Below are positions 8,912 through 16,923 of a DNA stretch of 34,609 nucleotides, one piece after another (within the stretch, counting starts at the first letter, position 1; each line of letters opens with the position of its first letter). The notes under the pieces are model-generated. The model saw only the letters and a program-made list of their open reading frames with translations, was not told the origin of the DNA and did no database searches. The stretch lies in NCBI GenBank assembly GCA_023300545.1, contig JALZVT010000086.1, forward strand, positions 1 through 34,609, read 5' to 3'. Both the position numbers and the translations under genes were made by a program. Source of the DNA: Pseudomonadales bacterium (GTDB lineage Bacteria; Pseudomonadota; Gammaproteobacteria; Pseudomonadales; Azotimanducaceae).

Positions 8912-11326
8912 TTAGGCGGTCCAGCCGCGAGCCGCCTGTTTCACCACGGGCACGAGTTTGTCGCTGGTTTGAATGCGGCTCACTCGAATGTCGTCGGTGA
9001 TTTCCCAGGGGGCGATTTTGCCCAGCGTCAACGCGTGCCAAAACGCTTTGGCGGCTTCATCCGATTGGCCGGCCGCTGCATGAAAGAACGCAACCTCGGT
9101 AATGAACTCGAACTGTCCGTAGCCGGCGTCTATGGCGTTGTAGATCACTTCGCTGCCGCGTTGCAGCCAGTAGTCGCGGCGTTCGTTGTTGTCTAGCTGT
9201 TGATAGACGTGCAATAGATGACTAATGGCGAGCAGTTCGCTGGCGGGGTGGTGCTTTTTACGGGCCTTTGTAAGGGATGCTTCGAACGCCGCTGCCGCTT
9301 TGCTGTAATTTTCTGTTGCCAGCAGCAATATGCCTTCTAAAGCACGTTTCTCGCCTTCGGCTTTGTCGTGAAAGGCGTCAGGGGCTGAGCGCATCAGAGT
9401 GGCGAATTCAGTGGTGGCACCTTCTCGGGCCAGCTTACGGGCAACGTCCAACAGGAAGCCGTAGTCCATCTCGGGCTCAGCCTGCGCCATTGTCAGGTAT
9501 TGAACCGCTGCGTCGGTCTCGCCCTTGCGGCTGTGCATGATCCACAGCGCGTGGTAGGCGGCCATGCGCTGCTGGGCGTTGTCGCTGGTCATGTCGTCTC
9601 TGGCGAGGGTTTGCAGTGTCGAAAAGTCACCAAGCTGCTGGGCGAGATGCAGTTTCAAATAGCCCAGGCGATGGCGGTTGTCGAACCGGGGATCAAACTT
9701 GTTGAGAATCTGTTGGGACGCGTCGTAGTCGCCGATGGTGGCGAATGACATCGCGACGTTCTGATTGATTACCGGGTGCAGTGGGTCGAGTCGATAGGCC
9801 TTGAGATAAAACTTGTGGGCCTCTTTTACGCGCCCTTGCATGGCGACGGCTGAGCCGAGCCACATGTGTGCCATGTTGTAACCTGGATTCAAACGAATCG
9901 CGTTGCGCAGTGAGCGCTCCGCCTTCTCGGGGTCAACTAAAGACAAGTACAGCATGCCGTGGGAGGCGTGGGCTTCGGCGAGTTGGGGGTCTAGAGCTAG
10001 TGCCTTGTCGATGGCGGGGCGGGCCAGCGCTTTGGCGTCATCGGCGGGCATATCGCCGTAGTCGGCCAACAATAAATACGCGTCAGCCAAACCACTGTAG
10101 GCGATCGCCATTTGTGGGTCGACTTCCACTGCGCGTTTAAACAGATCAATTGCCCGGGTGAGAGACTCGGCGGTGCGCTGATGCCATTGATGGCGTCCGA
10201 GCAGGTAGTAGTCGAGCGCGTTCATGTCGGTAGAGATCCGCGCGACACGCACCGGCTCGGTTAGCTGTAGGCGCAGTGCGCCGACAATTGCCGCTGCAAT
10301 GTCGTCTTGAATGCGAAAGACATCGCTCAGGTCGCCCTCGAACTGGTCGGCCCACATGTGCACGCCGTCCTGGCCATTGATGAGCTGGGCAGTCACTCGC
10401 ACATTATTGTCCATCCGGCGAACGCTGCCCGTGAGCACGGCGTCTACTCCTAGAGAGCTCGCGATGGCCGAAATATCGAGACTGTCGCTAATGCCAACCG
10501 CGGTGCCGTTGGCGAGGTTAGCCGCGCTGGCGTCAGCAGCGGCGTGGCGAGAGATTACCCGCAGACCAGGAACGTTAACCAACGCGTTGAGCAACTCTTC
10601 GGCAAGGCCGGCACCAAAGTAGTTGGCCTCTTCGCCATTATCGAGTGTCGCAAACGGTAGTATCGCGATGGCGGGTTCTGAGGTTGCTGCGGCGTCTAGG
10701 GTGCTTGATGCATCGCCAGCTGAATCTTTTAGGCCTGCGAGACTTGCTGTGCTGGGTTGCAGTTCCTGACCGTAGCCTTGGAAGAGCAGCGCCGCCAGTA
10801 GGCCAAAAGCGACAATAAGGCTTGCGACTAACGCCCAGTAGAGGCGGGGTCGTGAGGGCGTTGTATTCTGGGTATCGGCAGTGTTTAAAGGGTTTGCAGT
10901 GGCTGCACGGGTCGCGTTGCTGGGGGCCGTGCTGTTCGAGGATAAGTCGGCCGTTGGTGGGACTTCGTTGCTGGGCTCGAGGGGCAGCGACTGGGGCACC
11001 TGCAGCAGCTTATACCCCTTCTTTGGAATGGTTTGAATAAATGCAGGTGAGCGGCTGCTGTCGCCTAGCGCCGTGCGTAGTTCTGAGATGCAGCGGGTGA
11101 CCACCTCGTCGGTTACGACGGTGCCGGTCCAGACGTCGTTGAGCAAAGCGCTGCGAGAAACGACCTGCAGAGGCTCCTGTGCCAGTCGCTCGAGTACCGC
11201 CATCACCTTCGGCTCGACATGAATCTCGCGCTCTGGTTCAGCGTCCTGTGCGGCCTTGCGCACAAGAGACTGTGTGGGGAACACCGCAAAGGGGCCCAGT
11301 TGGAAATCGCCGATGTTTACAGCCAT
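8912..11326 (-). CDS. CadC-like membrane transcriptional regulator with TolB/FlgO-like and TPR domains
   Basis: This 804-residue protein has an N-terminal OmpR/PhoB-type winged helix (about 5-110, ending in the FIQTIPKKGYKLL motif typical of CadC/ToxR proteins). A Ser/Thr/Asn/Pro-rich linker and one transmembrane helix (about 162-184) follow. Next comes a TolB/FlgO-like region (about 218-355; AIAILPFATLDNGEEANYFGAGL is truncated here to AIAILPF and YFGAGLAEEL), also found in adenylate cyclase-associated proteins, then a long run of TPR repeats (about 385-790). It probably senses a periplasmic signal or partner and controls transcription directly from the membrane. Its targets are unknown; the downstream LLM/RidA/isomerase genes are the nearest candidates. 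Confidence 0.85.
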   Translation of the reverse strand: MAVNIGDFQLGPFAVFPTQSLVRKAAQDAEPEREIHVEPKVMAVLERLAQEPLQVVSRSALLNDVWTGTVVTDEVVTRCISELRTALGDSSRSPAFIQTIPKKGYKLLQVPQSLPLEPSNEVPPTADLSSNSTAPSNATRAATANPLNTADTQNTTPSRPRLYWALVASLIVAFGLLAALLFQGYGQELQPSTASLAGLKDSAGDASSTLDAAATSEPAIAILPFATLDNGEEANYFGAGLAEELLNALVNVPGLRVISRHAAADASAANLANGTAVGISDSLDISAIASSLGVDAVLTGSVRRMDNNVRVTAQLINGQDGVHMWADQFEGDLSDVFRIQDDIAAAIVGALRLQLTEPVRVARISTDMNALDYYLLGRHQWHQRTAESLTRAIDLFKRAVEVDPQMAIAYSGLADAYLLLADYGDMPADDAKALARPAIDKALALDPQLAEAHASHGMLYLSLVDPEKAERSLRNAIRLNPGYNMAHMWLGSAVAMQGRVKEAHKFYLKAYRLDPLHPVINQNVAMSFATIGDYDASQQILNKFDPRFDNRHRLGYLKLHLAQQLGDFSTLQTLARDDMTSDNAQQRMAAYHALWIMHSRKGETDAAVQYLTMAQAEPEMDYGFLLDVARKLAREGATTEFATLMRSAPDAFHDKAEGEKRALEGILLLATENYSKAAAAFEASLTKARKKHHPASELLAISHLLHVYQQLDNNERRDYWLQRGSEVIYNAIDAGYGQFEFITEVAFFHAAAGQSDEAAKAFWHALTLGKIAPWEITDDIRVSRIQTSDKLVPVVKQAARGWTA

Positions 11327-11422
11327 GGGGTCGTCGGTTTCTCTGATCCGCGTAATGTTAGAGGGCTATTGGGCTAATGTGTTCCTATTTCAGTGAGATA
11401 TTGGACAAAAAACACCAATCCA

Positions 11423-11453
11423 TGAGGAAACCGAAGGTTTCCGAAGGTTTTTT
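11423..11453. repeat. Tandem 10-base repeat and hairpin upstream of the CadC-like gene
   Basis: CCGAAGGTTT occurs twice in a row at 11431-11450. The first copy also forms a perfect 7-base hairpin, GGAAACC-GAA-GGTTTCC, at 11426-11442. It lies about 100 bases upstream of the CadC-like start codon and 30 bases downstream of the Eis-like stop on the same strand. It may be a regulator binding site or part of an Eis terminator, although the nearest T-run on that strand is 13 bases away. Confidence 0.35.
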
Positions 11454-11483
11454 CCAGGGCTTTTGCACCGATCCTTTCGCGGC

Positions 11484-12695
11484 TCAAAAATGGTCGGGGC
11501 ACCAAGGGCGATAGCGGGGGGCAAACAGTGTGTCGAGTTGGGGGAGCGCGGCGGCGTTTTGGACGTCGATGCGACCGCTATGAGCAAGATCAGTTGCCCG
11601 AACACTGCCGCTGATGAGTACGGCCAGGGCTGCAGGGTTGAGGGTGGCGGTGGGCAGCGCACCCTTGTTTTCGGCGCTCACCTCGGTGCTGGTGCCGTCG
11701 GTTTCAAGTCGCCAGATGCCGTTATTCCAGGGACACAGTTCGTCATCTACAAGTTTTAGGGTGGCGTGCCCGGCGCTGCTATAGCCCCGTCGTTTTAGTC
11801 CAGCCTGGGCGTTGATCACTCGCAGCCAGGTGCCGTCATCGACGCGCCGGTTCAGGCGTCGCGGTTCAAGCAGCAGAAGCGGCAGCGGATCGTCTTCAGG
11901 TACGTGCATCCAATCAATTTTGTTGACCAGATCGTGGGCGAGCAAGAATTCCCACAACGCCTGATAGGCGTCCATATTCAGCCACATGACATCGACGAGG
12001 GTTAGTGTCTGCTGGGTGTTGGGCCCTGGCAGACCGTCCCAAGAGCTGGTGTAAAGCACAGCCCCTTCCGGGCGGCCAGTGGCGGACCGATAGATGGCGC
12101 AGTGGGTTGGCTTATGCCGGCTAAGGCGTTGCCATGCCCGGGTCGAGCGCTGCAGCATGAGGTTGCGCCCGCTGATAAACTGCCGATGGATGGTCTTTAA
12201 GTCATCACTGGCGGCGTCCAGTTCAACCGTGCTGACCCGGCCCCCGGCGGTGTGGTGTTTGCGGGTGAAGGTCAAATCTTTAGGGTTTGCGCTGTAGCTG
12301 ATATCGGTGGAGCCGAGGCCGTAGCCAAAGCGCTGATAGATCGCACCCAGTGACGCCCACAACAAGGAAAAGGCGACGTCTTCTTCTTCAGCGCGTTGCA
12401 CCCAGTGCTGCATCATTTGACGCAAGAGCCCGCGCCGCCGATAGCCGGGATCGGTAGCGACGGCCGTAATGCCTTGCACCGCACAGCTGTTGCCGTTCAT
12501 CTGCGCGCGCAATGGAAAAGCGCCGGAACAGGCAGCGAGCGTTGTGCCGTCGAACGCGCCGAGCGTCCAGTCGGCTTGTAACGGGTTCGGCGGCTGCTCG
12601 GCAGCGGGAGTGTTTACGGCGAACGCGTAGTTAGTGAGTCTGCGTAGCTCGGGCAGCTGCGCGTCGGTGAGTGGTCTGAGATCAAAGTCTGACAT
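11484..12695 (-). CDS. Eis-like GNAT N-acetyltransferase with SCP2-like C-terminal domain
   Basis: The 403-residue protein has an N-terminal GNAT domain with the acetyl-CoA motif VATDPGYRRRGLLRQMM (about 79-95), a second GNAT-like region, and a C-terminal sterol-carrier-protein-like domain, as in mycobacterial Eis. Tyr120 in IYQRFGYG aligns with the general acid Tyr126 of Eis. The chain ends exactly in phenylalanine (PDHF), matching Eis, where the C-terminal Phe carboxylate acts as base. It probably acetylates amines, possibly polyamine- or aminoglycoside-like molecules; the true substrate is unknown. No Shine-Dalgarno sequence is seen: the only strong -10 hexamer lies 6 bases before the ATG. 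The gene is divergent from the second GMC gene. Confidence 0.88.
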   Translation of the reverse strand: MSDFDLRPLTDAQLPELRRLTNYAFAVNTPAAEQPPNPLQADWTLGAFDGTTLAACSGAFPLRAQMNGNSCAVQGITAVATDPGYRRRGLLRQMMQHWVQRAEEEDVAFSLLWASLGAIYQRFGYGLGSTDISYSANPKDLTFTRKHHTAGGRVSTVELDAASDDLKTIHRQFISGRNLMLQRSTRAWQRLSRHKPTHCAIYRSATGRPEGAVLYTSSWDGLPGPNTQQTLTLVDVMWLNMDAYQALWEFLLAHDLVNKIDWMHVPEDDPLPLLLLEPRRLNRRVDDGTWLRVINAQAGLKRRGYSSAGHATLKLVDDELCPWNNGIWRLETDGTSTEVSAENKGALPTATLNPAALAVLISGSVRATDLAHSGRIDVQNAAALPQLDTLFAPRYRPWCPDHF

Positions 12696-12701
12696 TGTTC
12701 A

Positions 12702-12737
12702 ATTATAGACCTTCAGCTGTTCTGTGAATGCTATAAC
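12702..12737. promoter_or_regulatory. Back-to-back candidate -10 elements between the Eis-like and GMC genes
   Basis: On the minus strand a perfect TATAAT sits at 12707-12702, 6 bases before the Eis-like ATG, with TTCACA as a possible -35 at a short 15-base spacing. On the plus strand TATAAC at 12732-12737 would place the GMC start site near 12744, leaving a short leader that includes GGGGAG at 12751-12756. The -35 for the plus strand is weak. The two promoters would overlap and might interfere. Confidence 0.4.
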
Positions 12738-12763
12738 AGGTGTCGAATTGGGGGAGCAGGCCG

Positions 12764-14305
12764 ATGTACGACATCATTATTGTGGGCGCAGGTAGTGCGG
12801 GCTGCGCGTTGGCGGCGCGGGCGTCAGAAGACCCGAACCGGCGCGTGCTGCTGTTGGAAGCCGGGCCTGACTATCCGGATCTGGCGGTGACACCCAAAGA
12901 TCTGGTGAACAGCCACAACAATTCTTACACCCGGCACGACTGGGGGCTTGAACACGAACCCACCCGCGGCCATAAAATGGCCTTTCCGCGAGGTCGCGTG
13001 GTGGGCGGGTCGAGTGCGGTAAACACCACCATTGCGTTGCGGGGTATGCCGGAAGACTATGACGAGTGGGCTCAATTGGGCGCACTCGGCTGGGATTGGC
13101 ACAGTGTGTTGCCCGCCTTTTGCCGGCTAGAACGAGATCTCGATTATGGCGCTGCGAGCTATCACGGCGATGCGGGGCCCATCAGCATTCGCCGTTATCC
13201 GCCTGACGAACTGCTGCCGCAGCATCAGGCCTTTTTAGCCCGTGCGAGTGAGCTCGGTTACCCCGAGTGTCCAGACGCCAATGACCCTGAGACCTATGGT
13301 GCAGGCCCCCAGCCCATGAATAAGTTAGGTCGGTTACGGGTTTCCTGCGCCGTTGGCTATTTGGCACCTGCGCGTATTCGACCCAACCTTAGTATTCAGG
13401 CCGATACATTGGTCAGGCGGTTGTTGGTGGAAAACGGGCGTTGCTGCGGGGTAGAGGTTGAATTTACCGACGAGGGCGGTGACTCGCAGGCCAGTGAAAT
13501 TCGCGCGCCCTTAGTGGTTTTAGCGGCGGGTGCGTTGATGTCGCCCGCTATTTTACTGCGCTCGGGTGTTGGGCCGCGAGCTTCGCTTGAATCCCACGGC
13601 ATAGAGGTTGTGGCTGACGCGCCAGGAGTGGGTGCAAACCTGCGTGATCATCCGGCTTTGGCGCTTAGCGCGACCGTTAAAGACCCCGCGTTGATCGATT
13701 TTGATGCGCCCATTATTCAAACCATTCTGCGCTACACCTGTGAGGGATCCGCAAAACGCAACGATCTGCAGATTGAGCAGTTCAGTTTTTCCGGGCGCCG
13801 TTCGGGGCCACCCATGTTTGGTATCGCGGCTGTACTGGAATACCAGTACGGCGCAGGTGAGCTGCGGCTGTCGAGCGCTGACCCCCACGCTGCACCTATT
13901 ATTGATAATCGCTTTTGCGAAGACGAGCGAGACACCGAGCGGTTGGTGCGGTGTTTTCGTGATGCACTGGCATTCACCCAGAGCGGGCCAATCGCTGACA
14001 TGATCGAGACGGTTACCTTTCCTCGAGATGTTGCTTCGCTGACAGACGACGACATTGCCGATCTGTGCAAACGTTTCTCTGGCAGTGGTTATCATCCCAG
14101 TGGCACTGTAAAAATGGGCCCGGCTGACGATGCCTACGCCGTCTTGGACGAGCATGGGTGTTGTCGCTTTTTGGATGGGTTGGTGGTGGCCGACGCCTCG
14201 ATCATGCCAACCGTACCAAGGGCGAACACCAACTTAACCGCGATAATGATTGGCGAACAAATTGGTGAGTGGTTGCGAACTCGACCCGGCCTCTACGGCC
14301 TATAA
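12764..14305 (+). CDS. GMC-family FAD oxidoreductase (second paralogue)
   Basis: This 513-residue flavoprotein begins MYDIIIVGAGSAGCALAAR (FAD-binding beta-alpha-beta). It has GMC signature 1 (GRVVGGSSAVNTTIALRG), a signature-2 region (GALMSPAILLRSGVGP), the catalytic His444 in YHPSGTVKMG, and Asn490 in the ANTNLTA motif 46 residues later. Start 12764 is preferred because GGGGAG lies 8 bases upstream; a GTG at 12740 would add eight residues before the FAD motif. It is clearly divergent from the first GMC enzyme of this window and lacks its middle loop sequences, so substrates probably differ. It oxidises an alcohol or amine-alcohol. It is followed after 24 bases by the D-aminoacylase-like gene, so the two form an operon. 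Confidence 0.9.
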   Translation: MYDIIIVGAGSAGCALAARASEDPNRRVLLLEAGPDYPDLAVTPKDLVNSHNNSYTRHDWGLEHEPTRGHKMAFPRGRVVGGSSAVNTTIALRGMPEDYDEWAQLGALGWDWHSVLPAFCRLERDLDYGAASYHGDAGPISIRRYPPDELLPQHQAFLARASELGYPECPDANDPETYGAGPQPMNKLGRLRVSCAVGYLAPARIRPNLSIQADTLVRRLLVENGRCCGVEVEFTDEGGDSQASEIRAPLVVLAAGALMSPAILLRSGVGPRASLESHGIEVVADAPGVGANLRDHPALALSATVKDPALIDFDAPIIQTILRYTCEGSAKRNDLQIEQFSFSGRRSGPPMFGIAAVLEYQYGAGELRLSSADPHAAPIIDNRFCEDERDTERLVRCFRDALAFTQSGPIADMIETVTFPRDVASLTDDDIADLCKRFSGSGYHPSGTVKMGPADDAYAVLDEHGCCRFLDGLVVADASIMPTVPRANTNLTAIMIGEQIGEWLRTRPGLYGL

Positions 14306-14329
14306 CACTGAGCTTTTTGGAGAGATGAT

Positions 14330-15826
14330 GTGCTTGACCTTGCGTTTAGAAATGTAGAAATACTGGATGGAACAGGCGCGGTGGCGTTTCGCGGCGACGT
14401 CGGCATTCAAGACGGACGGATTGCAGCGGTTGTCGAGGAGGGTGCACTAGGTGCTGCGCACACGGAGATTGATGGTGATGGAGCCTGTCTTGCGCCGGGT
14501 TTTATTGATACTCACGCTCACGACGATGGGGCGTTTTTGCGCCATCCAGATATGGGGTTCAAGCTCGCGCAGGGTGTAACGAGTGTGGTGAGTGGTAACT
14601 GCGGATTCTCGGCCGCGCCGGCAGATCCGAGTGTTAATGCGACCTCCGCCAGTGGCGGTATTCTCGCCGGACTTACTGGCGACTTCACCGACCTTGCAGG
14701 CTACTTTGACTTGGTGCTCGCGGGCAAACCCGCGATCAATAACATGATGCTGGTGGGACACAACACGATTCGCACGCTGACTATGGGTATGGATAAGCGC
14801 GAGCCAACGGCTGCTGAGCTTGCCACGATGCGCGGCCATGTTGAACTGGCGATGGAGCAGGGCGCCTGCGGATTTTCTTCCGGACTTATTTATCGGCCGG
14901 GCCGTTACAGTCTAACAGCCGAGGTGGCTGAGATCGCGGCAGCGGTTGCACCCTTTGACGGACTCTATGCGACGCATATGCGCAACGAAGGTGATCGCCT
15001 TCTTGAGGCCGTTGATGAAAGTTTGAGCATTGCTCAGGACGCGGGTGTGCATCTGCATATTTCGCACCACAAGTCAGCGGGTAAACCGAACTGGGGCAAA
15101 GTAGGTGAGTCGCTGGCGAAGGTTGATGCGGCCTTGCAGGCCGGGCAGCGCGTTACGCTCGATGTTTACCCTTACACCGCCGGCAGCGGTCGAATGATTG
15201 AGTATTTTAACCTCGACCGAATCAACACCGCGTTTGCTGAAGTGGTGCGCATTGCCGGCTGTCCCGCGTTTCGAGAGTTTGAGGGCAAGATGGTGACAGA
15301 GATAGCTGTCGAGCGAGGTATCTCTATTGATGATGTGGTTCGTCTGATTCTTACTGCCGAAAAAGGCGAACGCACCATTTGTATTCATTTCATCATCGAT
15401 GAGGCCGACATCGAAACCAATCTGGCGCACGTCGACATGATGGTGGGGTCGGACGGTATTCCTGATTTGCGCGGGCGTCCGCACCCACGTTTGTTTGGAA
15501 CCTTTCCGCGCGTATTGTCGCGCTATGTCCGGGAGCGTGGGGTGTTATCGCTGCCAGAAGCCGTGCGGCGTATGACGTCTCTGTCTGCCCGTACCTTTGG
15601 GCTGACTGAGCGCGGAGAAGTTCGAGAAGGTTGGTACGCCGATCTGGTCTTATTTGAACCGAGTACGATTACTGACGAGGCCAGCTATGACGACCCTAAA
15701 CGAGAGCCAACCGGCGTGCGAGCGGTGGTGGTGAATGGGCAATTGGCGTTGCATGAGGGTCAGCACCGGGGTGTTGGGAGCGGTGCGATGTTGCGGTACA
15801 GGCAGGGAATGCATGGTACTCGTTGA
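14330..15826 (+). CDS. N-acyl-D-amino-acid deacylase family amidohydrolase
   Basis: The 498-residue protein has the amidohydrolase metal-binding motif GFIDTHAHDD (His62 and His64), the D-aminoacylase-specific cysteine metal ligand in SGNCGFSAAP (Cys91), ATHMRNE, the histidine segment HISHHKS, and the late MVGSDG aspartate with RPHPRLFGTFPR. The C-terminal cap REGWYADLVLF closes the composite beta-sandwich. Members hydrolyse N-acyl-D-amino acids or related N-acyl compounds to a carboxylate plus amine with Zn. The start is a GTG with GGAGAG a few bases upstream; the two nearby ATGs are out of frame. It is co-transcribed with the second GMC oxidoreductase, suggesting stepwise breakdown of an N-acylated amino alcohol or similar molecule (inference). 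Confidence 0.88.
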   Translation: MLDLAFRNVEILDGTGAVAFRGDVGIQDGRIAAVVEEGALGAAHTEIDGDGACLAPGFIDTHAHDDGAFLRHPDMGFKLAQGVTSVVSGNCGFSAAPADPSVNATSASGGILAGLTGDFTDLAGYFDLVLAGKPAINNMMLVGHNTIRTLTMGMDKREPTAAELATMRGHVELAMEQGACGFSSGLIYRPGRYSLTAEVAEIAAAVAPFDGLYATHMRNEGDRLLEAVDESLSIAQDAGVHLHISHHKSAGKPNWGKVGESLAKVDAALQAGQRVTLDVYPYTAGSGRMIEYFNLDRINTAFAEVVRIAGCPAFREFEGKMVTEIAVERGISIDDVVRLILTAEKGERTICIHFIIDEADIETNLAHVDMMVGSDGIPDLRGRPHPRLFGTFPRVLSRYVRERGVLSLPEAVRRMTSLSARTFGLTERGEVREGWYADLVLFEPSTITDEASYDDPKREPTGVRAVVVNGQLALHEGQHRGVGSGAMLRYRQGMHGTR

Positions 15827-16300
15827 GTGTGCACTCTGATAGTTGGGTTGTTCGTAGAGAGTGAGGTTAGAATGTACTCTGGCTCCTGCATTCATAATGC
15901 TGGGGTCGGTGCAGTGTGGCTGCCAGTTAAGTCCACCTGTAGCTACTGTACAAATCAGGGGGTTAGCGCTCTTTGATCTCCGCTGTGAACTTGCGGTCAC
16001 CATGCCGATTGTTGCCGATTTGTGGTCGCTTCCAATGTTGTTTTGTCGGCTTGAACCTCACGAGTTACGCTTGGCCTTGTCTGGTTGCGACAAGCTACAG
16101 CCTAGGGGCCCCGCATAGACGTATCAACGTTTGTTGAATTTCGTAGTGCTACTCGACGCAATGGAGTTCCTTTTCCAATTCTTTGAGATACAGGCGTTCG
16201 AGGATTGTTGCTGACAGCTTTGGATGGGCCCTGTGTTCTGCAGTTTTCTGTTGCCTGATTTATCTGAGGCTGTGTTCTTACCACCATTGAGCAGCCAAAT
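15827..16300. other. Gene-free stretch left of the transposase remnants
   Basis: No open frame here has protein-like composition on either strand, and I see no RNA gene. The only recognisable feature is a short palindromic repeat at 15888-15908 that recurs at 16873-16892. The rest is probably degraded mobile-element DNA. Confidence 0.5.
15888..15908. repeat. Palindromic repeat, copy A
   Basis: GCATTCATAATGCTGGGGTCG matches copy B at 16873-16892 except for one substitution and one extra G. The core GCATT-cat-AATGC can form a small hairpin. It lies 62 bases after the deacylase stop codon, while copy B lies 32 bases past the epoxide hydrolase stop. The pair brackets the 1-kb region with the IS91-type and DDE transposase fragments. 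Confidence 0.5.
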
Positions 16301-16525
16301 CTACGATGCCACTACAGTGTTGCGTTTGATCACGCGATCCAGCAGACGCTCGAGTGTTCCGCGTGGCGCCGCACCAACGGGGTGAAACCCCGCCTGGCCA
16401 TTGTGGTCGGTGTACACGCCGTCCAGCACGATCATATGCAGGTGCACATTAAGGTTTAAGGCCGAGCCAAAGCGCTGGATAAGGGTGACGACCCCGGGTA
16501 GCAAACCTGTCTTTAAGAGAGCCAA
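16301..16525 (-). pseudogene. IS91-type transposase fragment
   Basis: About 74 residues remain, including LIQRFGSALNLNVHLHMIVLDGVY in full context: the segment RFGSALNLNVHLHMIVLDG is typical of the central region of IS91/ISCR rolling-circle (Y2) transposases, with the HLH metal-binding histidines. The zinc-finger N terminus and both catalytic tyrosines of the full enzyme, usually several hundred residues long, are absent. It is a dead relic. It lies next to a DDE transposase relic, so the site has been hit more than once. Confidence 0.8.
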
Positions 16526-16550
16526 CTACCTGTGGATGGCGAATTGGTAG

Positions 16551-16770
16551 TCACGCCGGGATTGGTGTTTGAAACAACCCACGGCAATGACTTTTCCAAC
16601 GATGGTTGTTGATTTCAGCGAGTTTTCTAGCAAGGTCGCGCGAATTCCAGAACGGGGTTTGATCTAGGTATTCGCGTCGGACGGTGCTGATGATTCGTTC
16701 GATGAACGGGTGGGGCATTGGGGTGTAAGGAATGGATTTGGATTCGTTGATCGTGTCTGTCGGATTTGGC
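16551..16770 (-). pseudogene. DDE integrase-core transposase relic, copy 1 (C-terminal end)
   Basis: Translation of the minus strand gives SIPYTPMPHPFIERIIS, then TVRREYLDQTPFWNSRDLARKL and a closing QTPIP before a stop at 16551. This is the C-terminal part of rve-type (IS3/IS481-like) transposases, including the catalytic glutamate in HPFIER. Everything upstream of SIPYTP, including the two catalytic aspartates, is missing. Related relics of the same transposase occur near 21.6-22.2 kb and at 28.7 and 30.1 kb. Confidence 0.8.
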
Positions 16771-16841
16771 GTTAATCGGGCTTAAAGGCGTATTTTTGAT
16801 TCAACTTGAATGCGCAGCGAAATCTATTGCTTACGAAAAAC

Positions 16842-16871
16842 GCCGCAAGACATACACCCCGCACCCAAGAC
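16842..16871 (+). repeat. Bipartite repeat, copy 1
   Basis: GCCGCAAGACAT, 8 variable bases, then CACCCAAGAC. The same two blocks with the same 8-base spacing occur at 30979-31008. Each copy is close to a gene-poor stretch with transposase relics. It may be an IS end or an older dispersed repeat; its identity is unknown. Confidence 0.45.
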
Positions 16872-16872
16872 A

Positions 16873-16892
16873 GCATTCGTAATGCTGGGTCG
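16873..16892. repeat. Palindromic repeat, copy B
   Basis: GCATTCGTAATGCTGGGTCG, the partner of copy A at 15888-15908. The perfect AGCATT-cgt-AATGCT hairpin at 16872-16886 lies just downstream of the minus-strand epoxide hydrolase gene and could also contribute to transcription end, but no T-run follows on that strand. Confidence 0.5.
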
Positions 16893-16923
16893 ACATTGCG
16901 ACTTACCTTGCGGGAGTGCTCCG

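Noticed and set aside
13553-14155. 200-residue minus-strand open frame opposite the second GMC gene
   Set aside because: It overlaps conserved GMC motifs on the plus strand and has no family features.
15861-16118. 85-residue plus-strand open frame in the gap after the deacylase gene
   Set aside because: Its composition is not protein-like, it has no ribosome binding site, and the region is relic-rich; an overlapping frame on the other strand is equally open.
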